Assembly (NCBI GenBank): GCA_964247055.1
Contig: OZ176057.1
Coordinates: forward strand, 6,200,001 to 6,264,000
DNA from: Paragordius varius
Lineage: Eukaryota > Nematomorpha
Reading direction: 5' to 3'
DNA length: 64,000 bases
Shown here: positions 24,769 through 36,230 of the stretch, in pieces
How the letters are laid out: every line of letters starts with the position of its first letter
Position numbering within the stretch: the first letter of the stretch is position 1
The notes under the pieces: model-generated
Database searches by the model: none
Seen by the model: the letters and a program-made list of their open reading frames with translations, nothing else
Told to the model about the DNA's origin: nothing
Translations under genes and position numbers: made by a program

Positions 24769-25400
24769 AAAACATCATTTTTCAACCAAACGCAACATTT
24801 TTTCAAGCAAAGTAATTTAACAAAGAAACATTTTTTTAGACAACATTTTTTGAGCAAAGACAACACATTTTAAACCAAACACAACATTTTATCAACCAAA
24901 TACAACATTTTTTAAACCAGCAACATTTTTTCAAGCAAAGACAACATTTTTTTAATCAAATAGAACATTTTTTCAACCAAATGATACATATTTTTAACCA
25001 AACTTTTTTTCGAGAACATAATTTCTAGCAAAGACAACATTTTTTTAGGCAAACACAACATTCAATCAAAGACAAATTTTTTTTAACAAACGGAACATTT
25101 TTTGAGCAAGACAACATTTTTTCAACCAAACGCAACATTTTATGCAACATTTTTTCAACCATACGCAACATTTTTTCAAGCAGACACAACATTTTTTCAA
25201 GCAGAGAAAACATTTTTTAAGGCAAACGCAACATTTTACAAGCTAAGATAACATTTTTTATAACGCAACTTTTTTCAAGCAAATATAACATTTTTCCATC
25301 CAAACGCAACATTTTTTTAACCAAAGACACCATTTTTCAAGCAAAAACAACAATGTTTTAAAAATTAAAAAAACATTTTTTTTATTTTAAGACGTATATT
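24769..25400. repeat. Minisatellite, about 20-bp period, arm of F4
   Basis: Tandem drifting units of the type AAGCAAAGACAACATTTTTT and CCAAACGCAACATTTTTTCA over about 630 bp. Their complements occupy 26,185-26,335, so the array is mirrored in the other arm but far shorter there. Confidence 0.85.
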
Positions 25401-25501
25401 TTGAGTTAATGTAGTTTAATTTTAGCGTAGAATTATGATTTATTGTTTTATCATCAATATTTAATGGTAGCTTAAAATACTTTAATTTTTTGCATCATTA
25501 T

Positions 25502-25600
25502 ACCATTTGCACTTCAAGAGCGTCTTTGAGCACTTCAAGTTGGTCCTTTAATATTTCAAATTGGTCCTTAAACACTTTAAATTGGTCTAACTTTTATTAA
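25502..25600. mobile_element. F3 MITE left end inside F4
   Basis: ACCATTTGCACTTCAAGAG followed by about three units like CACTTCAAGTTGGTCCTTTA. Its right end was not found before the F4 right arm, so it is truncated or internally deleted. Confidence 0.6.
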
Positions 25601-26363
25601 TTAAGCAAAAAATATTCATCTAACCTATCATTTTATACCTTTTTTCCTTATTTAACCTAAACTTATAGGTGAATACCAATTTTTTCATAAGAACCATATA
25701 TCCTTATTATTTTCTATAAAAAAATTAACTATATTATAATCTAGGCACTGTGGGTTATTGATCGTAATATTTAGTTTAAAACATTGATAAGTTTATAATA
25801 TTGATAAAGAAAGAAAATTATTGAAACAAATAAAGTTGTTTTTACCATGAAAATATTTTTGGCACAAAAAATAATAAAAAAAGGTATAGTTTAAAACGGT
25901 TGTATGCAAACTGCAAAATAAGAATTTTAAGTTAAGGATAACTTTAAATTTTCATAGACACTTCGAAGCACATATAGATTGAATAGGTGAAAATAAGTTA
26001 TAAATAATAAACGTAAACAAATAATGCAATTTATGGCCAAATTATTGTTTTAATTTATCATTAAATATTGATGATAAAACAATAAAATCATCATTTTACG
26101 TTAAAAAATTACATTAACTTTAAATTAAATATGTCATAAAATAAAAAAAATGGTTTTTAATTTTTCTAAAATTTGCTTTAAACAATGGTGTCTTTGGTTG
26201 AAAAATGTTGCGTTTGTTTGATATGTTGTGCTTGCTTGAAAATGTTGCGTTTGTTAAAAATGTTTGCTTAATATGTTGTCTTTGCTTAGTTGTGTTTGGA
26301 AAAAATGTTGCAGGTTGAAAAAATGATGTTTTTGCATGAAAAATGGTATAAATCTACCTTAAT

Positions 26364-26623
26364 ATACAGTAAAAATTGAAATTATACATGTATGTAAAAA
26401 CATGCAGGCTAAATTTTCACAATACAACCATACTTTTTTTAATCCATGATATTTTTAAACTTAAGCTATATAATTAAAATTCGGAAATATAAATTGATTG
26501 TTATGCCAAATCATTTTTCAATTCGCAATCAGAAACCATAAGTTATATTTATAAATGTGAAAAAATATTTCTCTTTATGTTTTTACGCTTTGTCCGTAAA
26601 AATTTATTATTTACTGTATGTTC
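26364..26623. mobile_element. F1 MITE copy
   Basis: Left end TACAGTAAAAATTGAAATTA; right end TACGCTTTGTCCGTAAAAAT then TATTTACTGTA. About 260 bp, just downstream of the second Reeler exon. Confidence 0.72.
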
Positions 26624-26747
26624 CAAATAGTATAACTGTCTTTTAAATAAAAATTGTTTTTGTGCTTTTACATTTACTATGCACAAATTATTACTATAAT
26701 TACAACACTTGAACTTTTAACTAAAAAAATAGCAAACAGAAAGTTAC

Positions 26748-27850
26748 ACGAATGCGATTGTGGTACCACGTCTAAATCTTTGAGGCGCTTGCCAAAAATA
26801 AACTGTTTTGGATAAATCTGACCGGGATCCATCATGAGTTACGGAATTTTCGGTTCCTGGAAAACAGCTGATAATTTGAATCCCATTTTGCCCTAATAAA
26901 ACGACCCATAATTTTTCCAGTTTGGTTATTGCGGGCTTGTAGGAGGATACCCTTATACCCTACTGGTCCAACAATCTTTACTAAAGGATAAAAATGCATA
27001 TAAAATATTTTTTACAATTTGAAGCAGTTTGATTAGTTTTAATGTGTATCACAATATAACAATCGGAAATTTGACAAAAACAAATTTTAATTGTACCATT
27101 ATTTATAAATATTTTTTTTCTGTGGTTATTTCGTTTTTCCAAATAGTTATTGTCATATAATTTCTTCATGATTGGAATCCAATTGTATTATTAATTTAGC
27201 AGACACTTCTTCTATTTACGGTTAATTCGGATACCAACACATTTGTAGCAAAAATTGAAACTATATGAAAAAACTTAAAATATTTGTTGTAAACTTTATA
27301 ACCTTTTATTCCGTATAAATTATTCAATTAAAACCATAATATATAAGATTGATTGTTTTAACAGTTTGACATCTCAATTCCCTGCCATGTAACGCAAAAC
27401 AATGAGTATTATTTAAATCAAATAAGTTAAAAATACAGCGACTTTTGGAGAAAATATTTGTCCATCTGTTTTTAAGTTTTGTCCGTTGTGTAATTTCAAC
27501 ATTTACTGTAACATCAAAAATGTACATGGTAAAAACCAAACTTTTATTATAAATATTGACTTACCAACCACGACTTTCCCAGCTTTAACTTGTCGCGCGG
27601 AAACGAGAATACGAAAAGGATGCCTTCGAGTACCCTCGACTAAAGAATGTCCGTGAAATCGGGGATTTGGTTCCATCGAATCGCAAACAGATGTGGGCGC
27701 ACCCTCAGGAAAAGCCTGGACTGAAAAATGGTTTAAATTAGCCGTTAATATTAACATTAGTGACATTGACAGAAATCCAACTAAGCCAGTTTTCAAAAAC
27801 AACTTCTTGATTAGATGAAAGATGATACATTTATATTGTGGGTTAAACAT
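26748..27850 (-). CDS. Reeler-domain protein, first two exons (3' end not found)
   Basis: Secreted or membrane protein beginning with a Reeler domain, as in ferric-chelate-reductase-1-like and insect defence-protein families. Exon 27,850-27,565: basic and hydrophobic leader (LVGFLSMSLMLILTA...VQA), then FPEGAPTSVCDSMEPN, FRILVSARQVKAGKVVV; GT donor. Exon 26,980-26,748 joins in phase: KIVGPVGYKGILLQARNNQ, GKIMGRF; then, one frame over, IISCFPGTENSVTHDG, TVYFWQAPQRFRRGTTIAFV. The NSVTH and WQAP blocks are diagnostic. The one-base frame change lies in a TTTT run near 26,906-26,909: either a sequencing or assembly indel or a real inactivating change. Other domains (DOMON, cytochrome b561) may follow downstream. 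The intron holds an F1 MITE. Confidence 0.75.
27246..27513. mobile_element. F1 MITE copy in Reeler intron 1
   Basis: Left AGCAAAAATTGAAACTATAT; right AAGTTTTGTCCGTTGTGTAA then TTTCAACATTTACTGTA. Both arms are present, moderately diverged. Confidence 0.6.
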
Positions 27851-29297
27851 GGAATCGAAATGATGCTTTTTTGTATAAATTCAGTTAAAAGAATGGTTTA
27901 GTTAATTATGTAGTTAAGACAATTTTTTTACATAAGCTAAATGGTTAATTTTTGGTTAATAAGATAAATGCAATAAATGTTTTTTTTCAGCAGCTACTAG
28001 ATAATTGAGGCCTTTGGCTAAATCTAAACTGTAACTGAATGTATGAAATATATATAAACAATGGTAGATATTTAACGGTTTTGACCTAATACTGATTTTT
28101 TTTTTGAACTCCTTTTAAGAATGTTAAAAAGCCGAATATGATGAATTATTTTCTAATGACAAAGAGTTGTCATACACGTATTTATGGCATAGAAAAGATT
28201 GACTCTTATAGTTTTATTTGCTTAAAGTTTTTATCTGTACATATAAATTTAATTAAGGAATCAAAGGTTGTTTATCTATTTTTACGGTTTTACCTTAACC
28301 AAGTGATAATAATTTTGAATTAACTGATATGGAAAAAATTTTGAGGTATTATTAAATATATGTTTGGTTGTGTATAAGACTTTTTTATATAACATCCTCC
28401 AATCATAATCTAAAAAATATGATTCTTGTGTAGAGATGCAAAAACTTATATAAAAATTTAATTTATCAACATTTTTAAATTTGCAATGCTTTTCTTACCA
28501 CTTCCATTTGCATCGATAATCTTTACCACTATTTTCGTACATCAAATGTGGGTTTAAGAATAAACAGCTTGTATGGAGATACGTGTAATCAAACTACCCA
28601 TTTTTGGGGTTTCTAATTGCGTTTGTTTGCAACATTACGAATTATATGTCATTAAGAAAATGGTGCGCTGTAAAATTGTAAAGAGCTTTTTGGGTGCCTT
28701 TGATTTTCCAACTACGCTCCTCAACTTATTCCGATTTACTAAAGTACTAAACAGTTACGCCGTTATAGATACACTGTATACTGGAAACAGTGATATTGGT
28801 ATAATGTAAAAATATCATAACAAAATAGAGGCTATAATATTTTTTCGAAAAAAATGTTACTCAAATCTAATCTATCGTTTTGGAACAAATAAAGAGTAGA
28901 GGAAATTGGTAACGCACTCAAATTTATATTTTAAAATTATTTATGAAAAAACCGTTTCCATTAGTCTTTTGCTTTTTATGTTTGTCTTTATGCTAATTTT
29001 TACTTTAATATTTATAATCTATTTCAGGGAAGTTAAAAAAAGGATCGGCAATTAGTTCACTTAACAATTAAAAAGTTGCACCGGAACTTATAATTTCAGT
29101 TTCGAGGTTTACACATAAAGTTTTGATTCAACTAATATAAAACATCGAGAAGGCCACGTATTCAATATGGCTAAATTCTAGCTAATCTCCGCAGTAACAG
29201 CAGCATCACTGTTAGACCTGAATAGACGAGTGTTTAATTTTACAAGTTCATAGAGCCCATATTATTTTTTGAACTAAAGGGTAGGTAAACTTAAAAT
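27851..29297. other. Spacer, no gene supported
   Basis: Upstream of the Reeler gene. An open stretch of 78 codons at 28,573-28,809 (+) has no recognised motif. A possible GT donor on the minus strand at about 28,498 (GTAAGA) is not backed by a convincing exon. Confidence 0.35.
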
Positions 29298-29836
29298 CAG
29301 GGGTGTCCGAGGCTTAGATTCGGCTTCTAAATTCGAAAAAATATAAACAAATAAACATTAACTAATATATTTCCATGAAACAAAGAAGATATTACTATCC
29401 CGAGTATATTAATTATTTTTATTTTTTGTTCATTTCGATGGCAAAATTTGGAAAGACAGATTTAGATTCGCTTATAAATTTCATAAATCAAGAAGTTAAA
29501 TTTATAAATAAATTTTCAAAATCTACTATCGGTTTTCGCTCATAAAGATTTTAAATGATAAATAATTTTTATTTTTTAATAATTTAAATCAAATTTAAGG
29601 GTATGTGGATACAAATATTTAACGCCCAAAACTAACCTTTTACCGATTTAATGGTGATTTTTATACATATATATAATTCCGATGAATTATTATTTAAAAA
29701 ATATATTTTTTTAGTAAATGGTAAAATTTTATAATTTTTAAGATAGTTGTTTTAAATTGAATGTTGTACATATGGGTTTATAAAATTTTTTACGGGCCGT
29801 AAAATAACTCAGGGAGCTGCATGTGGGGCACCCCTA
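29298..29836. mobile_element. hAT-type non-autonomous element
   Basis: Left end CAGGGGTGTCCGAGGC; right end ATGTGGGGCACCCCTA, complementary over about 11-12 bp with few mismatches, and of the CAGGGGTGxCC type common in hAT elements. A degenerate 8-bp flank match (CTTAAAAT / CTCTAAAC) is possible. About 540 bp, non-coding, A+T-rich inside. Confidence 0.55.
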
Positions 29837-30239
29837 CTCTAAACTGTATATTGTACTAAAATATTAACATTTATCGTTAGGTAAAATTACTTCCGAAATA
29901 TTTTCTAAATTCCGATTCTTAAATGAACTCTACCTCAATGCCTCTAATTCTAATGTGAATTCAATTCAACGATATGTCGCCACATAACAATGTTGGATTT
30001 GAGTTTCATTGCTCCAACCTATTTGAATGTTGAAGTTTTGCCACATGTCAATTTCATATACTCAAGCGTAATAACAACCTTGTCATCACATGGACCCCTA
30101 TTATTACAGTAAAGTTTTGTGCCAAAAGCTTTGATAAGGACCCATTGTTCATTAAAATAACTATTTCGACGAAATGTATTAAGTTACCATGTATAAAGTG
30201 TTTAAAACCTTAATTATATAAATATTACAGTTTAGAGTC
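29837..30239. other. Spacer, nothing recognised
   Basis: About 400 bp with slightly higher G+C than its surroundings but no open exon or repeat I can name. Confidence 0.4.
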
Positions 30240-30417
30240 TCTTTTTTCCTTTTTTATTAAAGGGTAAGGACTTAAATTGTATCCGGACATGTGAAGGCTT
30301 TAACACTCGCCTGCCCAGGGCTGACAGTGATGATGGAAAAAATGCGTAGTTTCGGGGTTCGAACTATGGCACGCAGAGTTAGAGTCCGTCGCCCTACCTA
30401 CTATACCATCACGCCTC
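30240..30417 (-). mobile_element. tRNA-derived SINE
   Basis: On the minus strand a tRNA-like head starts GAGGCGTGATGGTATAGTAG, containing an A-box (TGGTATAGTAGG), an anticodon-arm-like GGACTCTAAC and a B-box (AGTTCGAACCC). The putative acceptor arms (GAGGCGT and ACGCATT) pair with one mismatch, but the T-stem does not pair, so this is not a functional tRNA gene. A body of about 100 bp follows (CAGCCCTGGGCAGGCGAGTG) and an A-rich tail near 30,240-30,260. Transcription would use internal Pol III boxes. Confidence 0.65.
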
Positions 30418-30567
30418 TTGTTTAAAACCTTAATTAATTTTAGTTAATTAGAGTTCGTAAGCTCTAAATTATTTGCATAAAAATTTGTCTAATAAGATAT
30501 CAAACGCAAATTTTTTAAATAGCCCAAACAGCTGATTATTTTTTAAAACTATTTTATGTAAGATTTT

Positions 30568-30856
30568 TACAGTAAAAATTGAAATTAAACGGACAAAAGG
30601 TAAAAATATAAAGACAAAATTTTTATTTCAAAAGAAAACCATACTTTTTTAATCCTTATTAATCCTATAAAAATCATTTAATCCCAATCGTAAAATATAT
30701 AATTGTTTGTGTTACCAATTTAAATTTCTCTATTATACATTGTAGATGAAAACAATGAGTTATATTTAAAAAAATCAAGATTAAAAAAGTATGGTTATCT
30801 TTTGGAAAAAAATATTTGTCATTACGTTTCGTCCGCATAATTTAATTTTTTACTGT
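30568..30856. mobile_element. F1 MITE copy upstream of gene X copy 1
   Basis: Left TTACAGTAAAAATTGAAATT; right CGTTTCGTCCGCATAATTTA then TTTTTACTGTA. The right end is followed by TGAGACCCATGATAG, exactly as the F1 right end at 44,038 is, so element and gene were duplicated together. Confidence 0.78.
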
Positions 30857-30859
30857 ACT

Positions 30860-32113
30860 TACTACTTGAGACCCATGATAGCAAGATTAGAAAATAATAG
30901 TTTGCTCTGTTCATGCAGTCTGTTTGAGTTGTTTTGCGGCCTTCGGGATTTGTATGCAAGTGATATTTTGCGTGCGGAGAGGTAATACCGTATACAATTT
31001 TTTGGATTATGGTTTATACGATAATAATAATAACGGTAATGGAACAGGATGGAACTGGATGGAACTGGAACGTCACGTACATGGCAAGATTCTATGATGA
31101 AAGTTTAGATTACCCAGCCGATTTAAGCGATAGAATGATTATAGCTGAGCTAGGGACCTATATTACGACACAGCGGACAAGAGTTGAAAAATTGAGTTTG
31201 GCGGCTAGCAGTGCTTATGGGTCGGCCATCGATTTGAATAAACTGCAACAAGCCCTGTATGAGCCGACATACGAATCTCTCATACAATGGGACCAAGAAT
31301 ATTATCCAAATGATGAAGCTTTTATACTAGGCTCTCAAACAGGTAATATACCATTTACAGTTCAAATTCACCCTTAAACAATTCAAATTCACCCTTGAAC
31401 AATTCAAATTCACCCTTGAACAATTCAAATTCACCCTAAAAATAAATTATGTGTTTTTGAACTAATATAACTCATTATTAATATGAAATATGTTTATGGT
31501 ATAGTTTATTTTTTCAGTAATATTTTAATTTAAAACAAAATTTTTTATTTTTTAAAAATATTTAAAATATAGGTAATTTTTAATCTCAAAAAACATATAT
31601 TTTATTTGAGGGTGAATTTGAATTGTTCGAGGGTGAAATTGAATTGTTCAAGGGTGAATTTGAATTGTTTAAGGGTGAAATTGAATTGTAAATGGTATAT
31701 CCTTTCAACTTTCTTATCGAAAAAAGCGCAATATGTTAAACAAAGTTTCCTCGAAACGAGCAACGGAGGACATATTCTCAAACAAATGCCGTCAAATACA
31801 TGAACCAACCAAATACTTCAAACGTTAATCAAGAAAGGAGGACAGAGGTGGAAACGCATAATGTGCTTGTTATGTGGCTTATTTTTGGGTACAATTATAT
31901 TCGCCAAGATCGTTTATCGGAAATCGAGATGTCAAAAACCTTAACACAACTTTTGTACCCAATCATTTTCACGTGTGCAATAATTCTTATTACCAGCATA
32001 TTTTTATGGTTTATATATCACACGACGTATATGAATCTGTACGTAAAACTAATAAACCCATAATGGATTCAGATGTTCCTGTTGATGAGGATAAATTGAT
32101 TAAAAAGAGATAA
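30860..32113 (+). pseudogene. Gene X copy 1, internally deleted and interrupted by a MITE
   Basis: A partial copy of the unrecognised gene at 44,050-45,754. It keeps the start segment TGAGACCCATGATAGCAAG, jumps to LYASDILRAE-like sequence, then runs through ARFYDESLDYPADLSDRM, TYITTQRTRVEKLSLAASSA and QWDQEYYPNDEAFILGSQTG, where a 347-bp F2 MITE splits the exon. Coding similarity resumes after 31,700 (LSTFLSKKAQYVKQS-like). The 3' part includes a hydrophobic segment, IIFTCAIILITSIFLWFIY, and the tail IMDSDVPVDEDKLIKKR, in shifted frames. Compared with the other copy it lacks two internal blocks. Very likely non-functional. Confidence 0.7.
31350..31696. mobile_element. F2 MITE copy 3, inserted in a gene X exon
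   Basis: Left ACCATTTACAGTTCAAATTC; right GAAATTGAATTGTAAATGGT. It is flanked on both sides by ATAT (31,346-31,349 and 31,697-31,700), while the paralogue has a single ATAT (GGATATCCTTTC). The arms hold four ATTCAAATTCACCCTTGAAC units on the left and the complement on the right. Confidence 0.88.
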
Positions 32114-32774
32114 ATGGTGTTTGTGGTTAAAAAACAAATGGTTTGCTGATGAATACTTTTATCTATAGAATCCAATGAGAACCTTTTACCGTGGCATAAG
32201 AGGAATCTCAAAATGCTCTATTTAATCGTACTACTCATAAGGTCCAGATTTTGGGTTAAATACATTTGTAATTATCAACAAAATAAAGTTCCACTATATT
32301 TGACATCGCATCCGATTAACTCTTTTTTAATTAAAAATAGAATATAGATTTAGCTTAAGCGAAAAAATTTATTTAAAAATGTGCGAATGATATAGATTAC
32401 GACAAAAGTGTGTACAACTAAATCACTCGTGAACGATCAAAACAAAAGCACTGTGATTTTGATACATTATCAGAATATATAAATATCATCACACTGTTGT
32501 TTTAAAGGAAAGTATGTCAAGACATTTATCATACTATCTAGTCATATCACCCAAATACTAATATGGCTATTTAATGTGCAAATATATTGAAAAAAAAATT
32601 CACAAAACTTTCTAGCCATAAGTATAAAAATTGGTTTTAACATTTTTCTTCGGAAAAAATCAATATAAAGAAATCAGATAAATCTTCGAATGTTTAATCT
32701 TAACTTCCATTTGTTTTAAAAAATGATGTCCATGGCAAACATCCGTTTAAATAATTTTAAAAATATAATTCAAA

Positions 32775-32990
32775 AACGCATGTCATTAGTTTGATATATA
32801 TATTTAGCGTTCTATATAACTTTCTATTTCACATTTTTATAAAATGACATAAAGACTACAACATCATTTATATATTAATAGAATGTTTATATTAGCTGTA
32901 TTCTAAATAATTTCTTCGATTGTTACATTTTCATATATTAACACAAAGGCTACATCTAAATTACAATAATGTTATATTTGCTGTTAATAC
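32775..32990. repeat. About 90-bp minisatellite, array unit 1
   Basis: Drifting tandem units of the type TTCTAAATAATTTGTTCGAT, then TTACATTTTCATATATTAAC, ACAAAGGCTACATC. The same tract recurs at 39,830-40,085, 46,425-46,700 and 55,545-55,815. Confidence 0.65.
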
Positions 32991-33724
32991 CCTTATGCGA
33001 TTTTTTGGAACCACGACCCTATGCTAAACTGGAAATACATGAAAATTTGGATAGAAGTTAACGGATTGACAAAAATTAACTCACAATGACGGAATTAACA
33101 GAAAGCGTATTTTTGGATGTGGATTCTTAGGGAGAATTATAGAAAGATCTATTTTTTAATTAATTACACCTAATCAAACACAACTAACTTTAATGAACTG
33201 GCTAAAAACATTAGCAATCTTAACGCGGAAGTTATTAGCATTCAAGCAATAAACCATACAATTAAACTAGTCAGGTTACTACTAAAAATAGTAAAATTTA
33301 ATAATTTACAGACTTTAATTTAAATAAAAATGCGTTTGTTTATTAATGACTTATTAGCCCACGCAAGAATTGTATTTTGTAATAAAAAGCAAGATTTGAC
33401 CTTAATTTTCTATTTTTTCCAAGTTATAAAAAAGTATTTTATGTAGTTAGATGTTAACAAATAAATTAAATTTGACAAGTTTACAAGTTGCAAAAATAAT
33501 GACATCTGAACTACAAAACAATACAACACATCAATCATTCTATAAAATTAAAACATGATTTGGAATCTTAAAACATTATCCAACTATAGTCTATAAAAGT
33601 TCATCGTAAAGTGTACTGGCTATAGAATTACTCACTTAATTTTAATTGGATCAGCATCTTATTTAAAATAATGATTAATGGAACCATGTACTGGGTGGTT
33701 GAAATATTTATACGAATTTATTAT

Positions 33725-35740
33725 TATAAAAATTGAATACAAAATGTAAAAAATTAAAATACAAAAAAGACAAACTTTCAATTGATTTTTTATATATATT
33801 TACATTTGAGATATATTGAGTGTGTTACCAGTTATTTAATTGTTTCAAATCAAGTATTATAGAATTAATTTGCCAGAACTTTTGAATATAAGAGGTAGCT
33901 TTAACCAAGGCCTATAATCATACCAAAAAAGAGTGATGAAACCAGGAGGGTCTATCTATAATTATTTTTTGTCTTTTGGGAAAGAACGCTGCATTGCGTC
34001 TATAAAATTAACGTTTCAATAAATAAATCTTTCCAACATTAAATTATTTAGAATTTGTTTTTAGCGATGATCTCAATCCTCATTTTGCCGTAATAATTTA
34101 ATAAGATTCTAGTCCATACTAAAATGGCAGCATAATTTGTAATTGTAGGAAATCAAAGCACTTGTCTGATAATTCTAATTTTTTCCGTTAGACAGATATT
34201 TTAACGTTTCTAAAATTAAAATATAATATATTACATTTAAAATGGTATAATTTTTGTAAGGTTATCATCTATGATTTAAACTGAAATTTATTAGTAAGCA
34301 GGTGTACGAAACATTGTTCTAAATTTTCTAACCTAAATTTCCATTATGTTAATAAAAAGTCGAAATACAATAAATTATCTTTAAATTATTAATAACTTAG
34401 AAACTTAATCATTTGCCAATATGAATATGCAATCTAGTTTTTGAAGATTTAAGATTGTTGAGAAAATACTTTTTTAATTACTACAGTTTGACTTTGAGTA
34501 AAAAATTATATTTGGCAAATAACTGATTAGTGCTTTTAAATTAGCTTAGTGAAAATATTTATAACGGCTCTAAAGTACACATCTTGTGCTTTTATATTTT
34601 TTTGAAATATAATATTTTAGAAAATTGTAAAGATGAAAAAAGCAATAACATTCTCCATCATCTTTAGGAATTCCTTATTAATAATTTTTTCTTATAGTAA
34701 ACCTTAACATTTACCCTTGTTTTCGGAAAACACCGATAAAACATAAAAATATAACACCGAATTCTTTATTTCAATTTTAAATTTTATTTATATATTAAAA
34801 GAATTTTCACAGGGTTATTTCACTTCAAGTTGTCCATATCTATCCTATTAATTTATTTGGCACCGACTCATTGATTTCTGTGTTTTTCTCCCCTTAATAT
34901 TCTTTAGAAATAAGTAATCAAAAATTGAAATTATACGGATTAAAAAATACTAAGATTTATCCTAAATTAACTAAGTAATTACAATTAGTGTATCAATTAC
35001 ATTTTCAAAATTTCGAAACGCTAAGAGATAAATTATTATAAATAATAAAATTTATAAAATATGATTGTCTTTCTAAATAAATATTTAACGTTTTGTATTT
35101 TTAATGTATTTTTAGACAATTACTCTGTCTTTCATTTTTTTTATTTCAAATTAAACCGTCTCAGGCAGTCAAACAAAAGGCAATAAATTATTTTTAGCAT
35201 ATATCAAAATTTATTAAGCGTATTTTGTCATTGATAATACAGGGAAAATTATGATCTAAAAAACTATACTGGTTTTAAATTTTCCCCAAGTCTCAAAGTC
35301 CCAACATTGTGTAAAAAGTGCGCACTTTATGTGCATGAAAAACCTATTCGTCCTTTGAAACTTTATGTGCGCCCCGCCATAAATTTGGACATTCATATTT
35401 CACAAAAACAAACTCACACAAAGTCTTATTAATCACAATATTTCTTAAATTTTTTAAATTGATCAATTAATTAGCAGGGACTAGAAAAATTGTTATATTG
35501 CGTTTACACTTTTCAGTCTTTTGTTTGAGATCTAATAAACTTAATATAAATGCCCATATATATTTCGAATCCTGCCCGCTAGTCATTTTCAGCCAAAAGT
35601 GCAGCCCGCGAAACCATTTTTGTTGGACAGCCCTATTCTATTAATTTGTTTGTTTTATGCACTAAAAGGCCTCTAATACATTTACAACAATACTCCTTAA
35701 CTTGAATGGATGCGTTAAAATGAGTAAATTTATTTCAATA
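33725..35740. other. Segment unique to array unit 1
   Basis: The sequence between GTTGAAATATTTATAC and TTATTTTTGAGTGTAAAG is absent from units 2-4, which run directly from the first block to the second. It holds a degraded F1 copy (34,918-35,115), F1-like left-arm sequence at its start and one hAT-like end at about 35,600-35,636 (GGACAGCCCTATTC). No open reading frame of note. Confidence 0.45.
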
Positions 35741-35837
35741 AAAATTTATTTTTGAGTGTAAAGATTAAAAAAAATAAACTTATCGGTCCGTCTATCAATT
35801 AATCAATAACATTATACCAAACACACTTTATTAAATA

Positions 35838-36230
35838 ATGTATTATATGGTTGACTTTGGCCTTTCCGTCCTCCGTTCAAGAACTTTAGTCCAGACATTG
35901 TTGGAGCACCCCTTTATATGGCCTACGACATGCTCAGTCGAGACACCTATGATTACAAAGTAGACATTAGGTTCTTAAGGAATTGTAATAATCAAATTAG
36001 TGTAAGGCAACAACCCTACAAACGTTTTGACATTTAGCGATATCAATTATACTATTTATCATTTATTCGACCTTTATTTTTGTTAGATACTATATAAAAT
36101 CATTGAAACAAGAATCCCAACCCTGCCCAAATCAATTTCCACAGATTTCACTGATTTTTACATGACTTTATGCGCAAACAGGCTACCGATAGATGGTCAG
36201 CCTATGAATTTATGCATATATACATAATTA
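35838..36230 (+). pseudogene. Kinase C-lobe fragment, plus arm, unit 1
   Basis: Encodes a decayed version of MVDFGLSVLRSS then TPDIVGxPLYMAYDML, the DFG motif, activation loop and a GTPxYMAxE-like block of a Ser/Thr kinase, and further on ATDRWSAYE-like remnants. The APE Glu is replaced by Asp (AYD). There is no N-lobe and no start context. It faces the minus arm at 36,593-36,962 as an inverted repeat. Confidence 0.6.

Larger units (their letters stand above)
24754..26346. mobile_element. F4 inverted-repeat element with minisatellite arms
   Basis: The right end is TTGCATGAAAAATGGT and the left is its worn complement (TATTTTTATGCAAAAACATC). The left arm contains about 25-30 drifting units of roughly 20 bp such as CCAAACGCAACATTTTTTCA; the right arm has the complement (GAAAAATGTTGCGTTTG). 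Inner arms also match: TTTATCATCAATATTTAATG against CATTAAATATTGATGATAAA. An F3 end lies inside. No coding capacity. Confidence 0.75.

Noticed and set aside
25025-25213. 62-codon minus-strand frame with repeated EKML words
   Set aside because: This is the translated F4 minisatellite; the periodicity is that of the 20-bp DNA repeat, not of a protein.
26895-26912. A 13-nt intron in the Reeler exon
   Set aside because: Bases look like GT...AG, but 13 nt is shorter than any intron seen here, and a one-base change in a TTTT run explains the frame shift more simply.
28573-28809. 78-codon plus-strand open frame
   Set aside because: No motif, no splice context and no neighbouring exons; chance is as likely.
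30345-30417. Functional amber-suppressor tRNA (CTA anticodon)
   Set aside because: The T-stem does not pair, the acceptor has a mismatch and a SINE-like body with A-rich tail follows.
31602-31808. Overlapping frames on both strands with FKFTLEQF-type repeats
   Set aside because: They are translations of the F2 MITE subterminal repeats.
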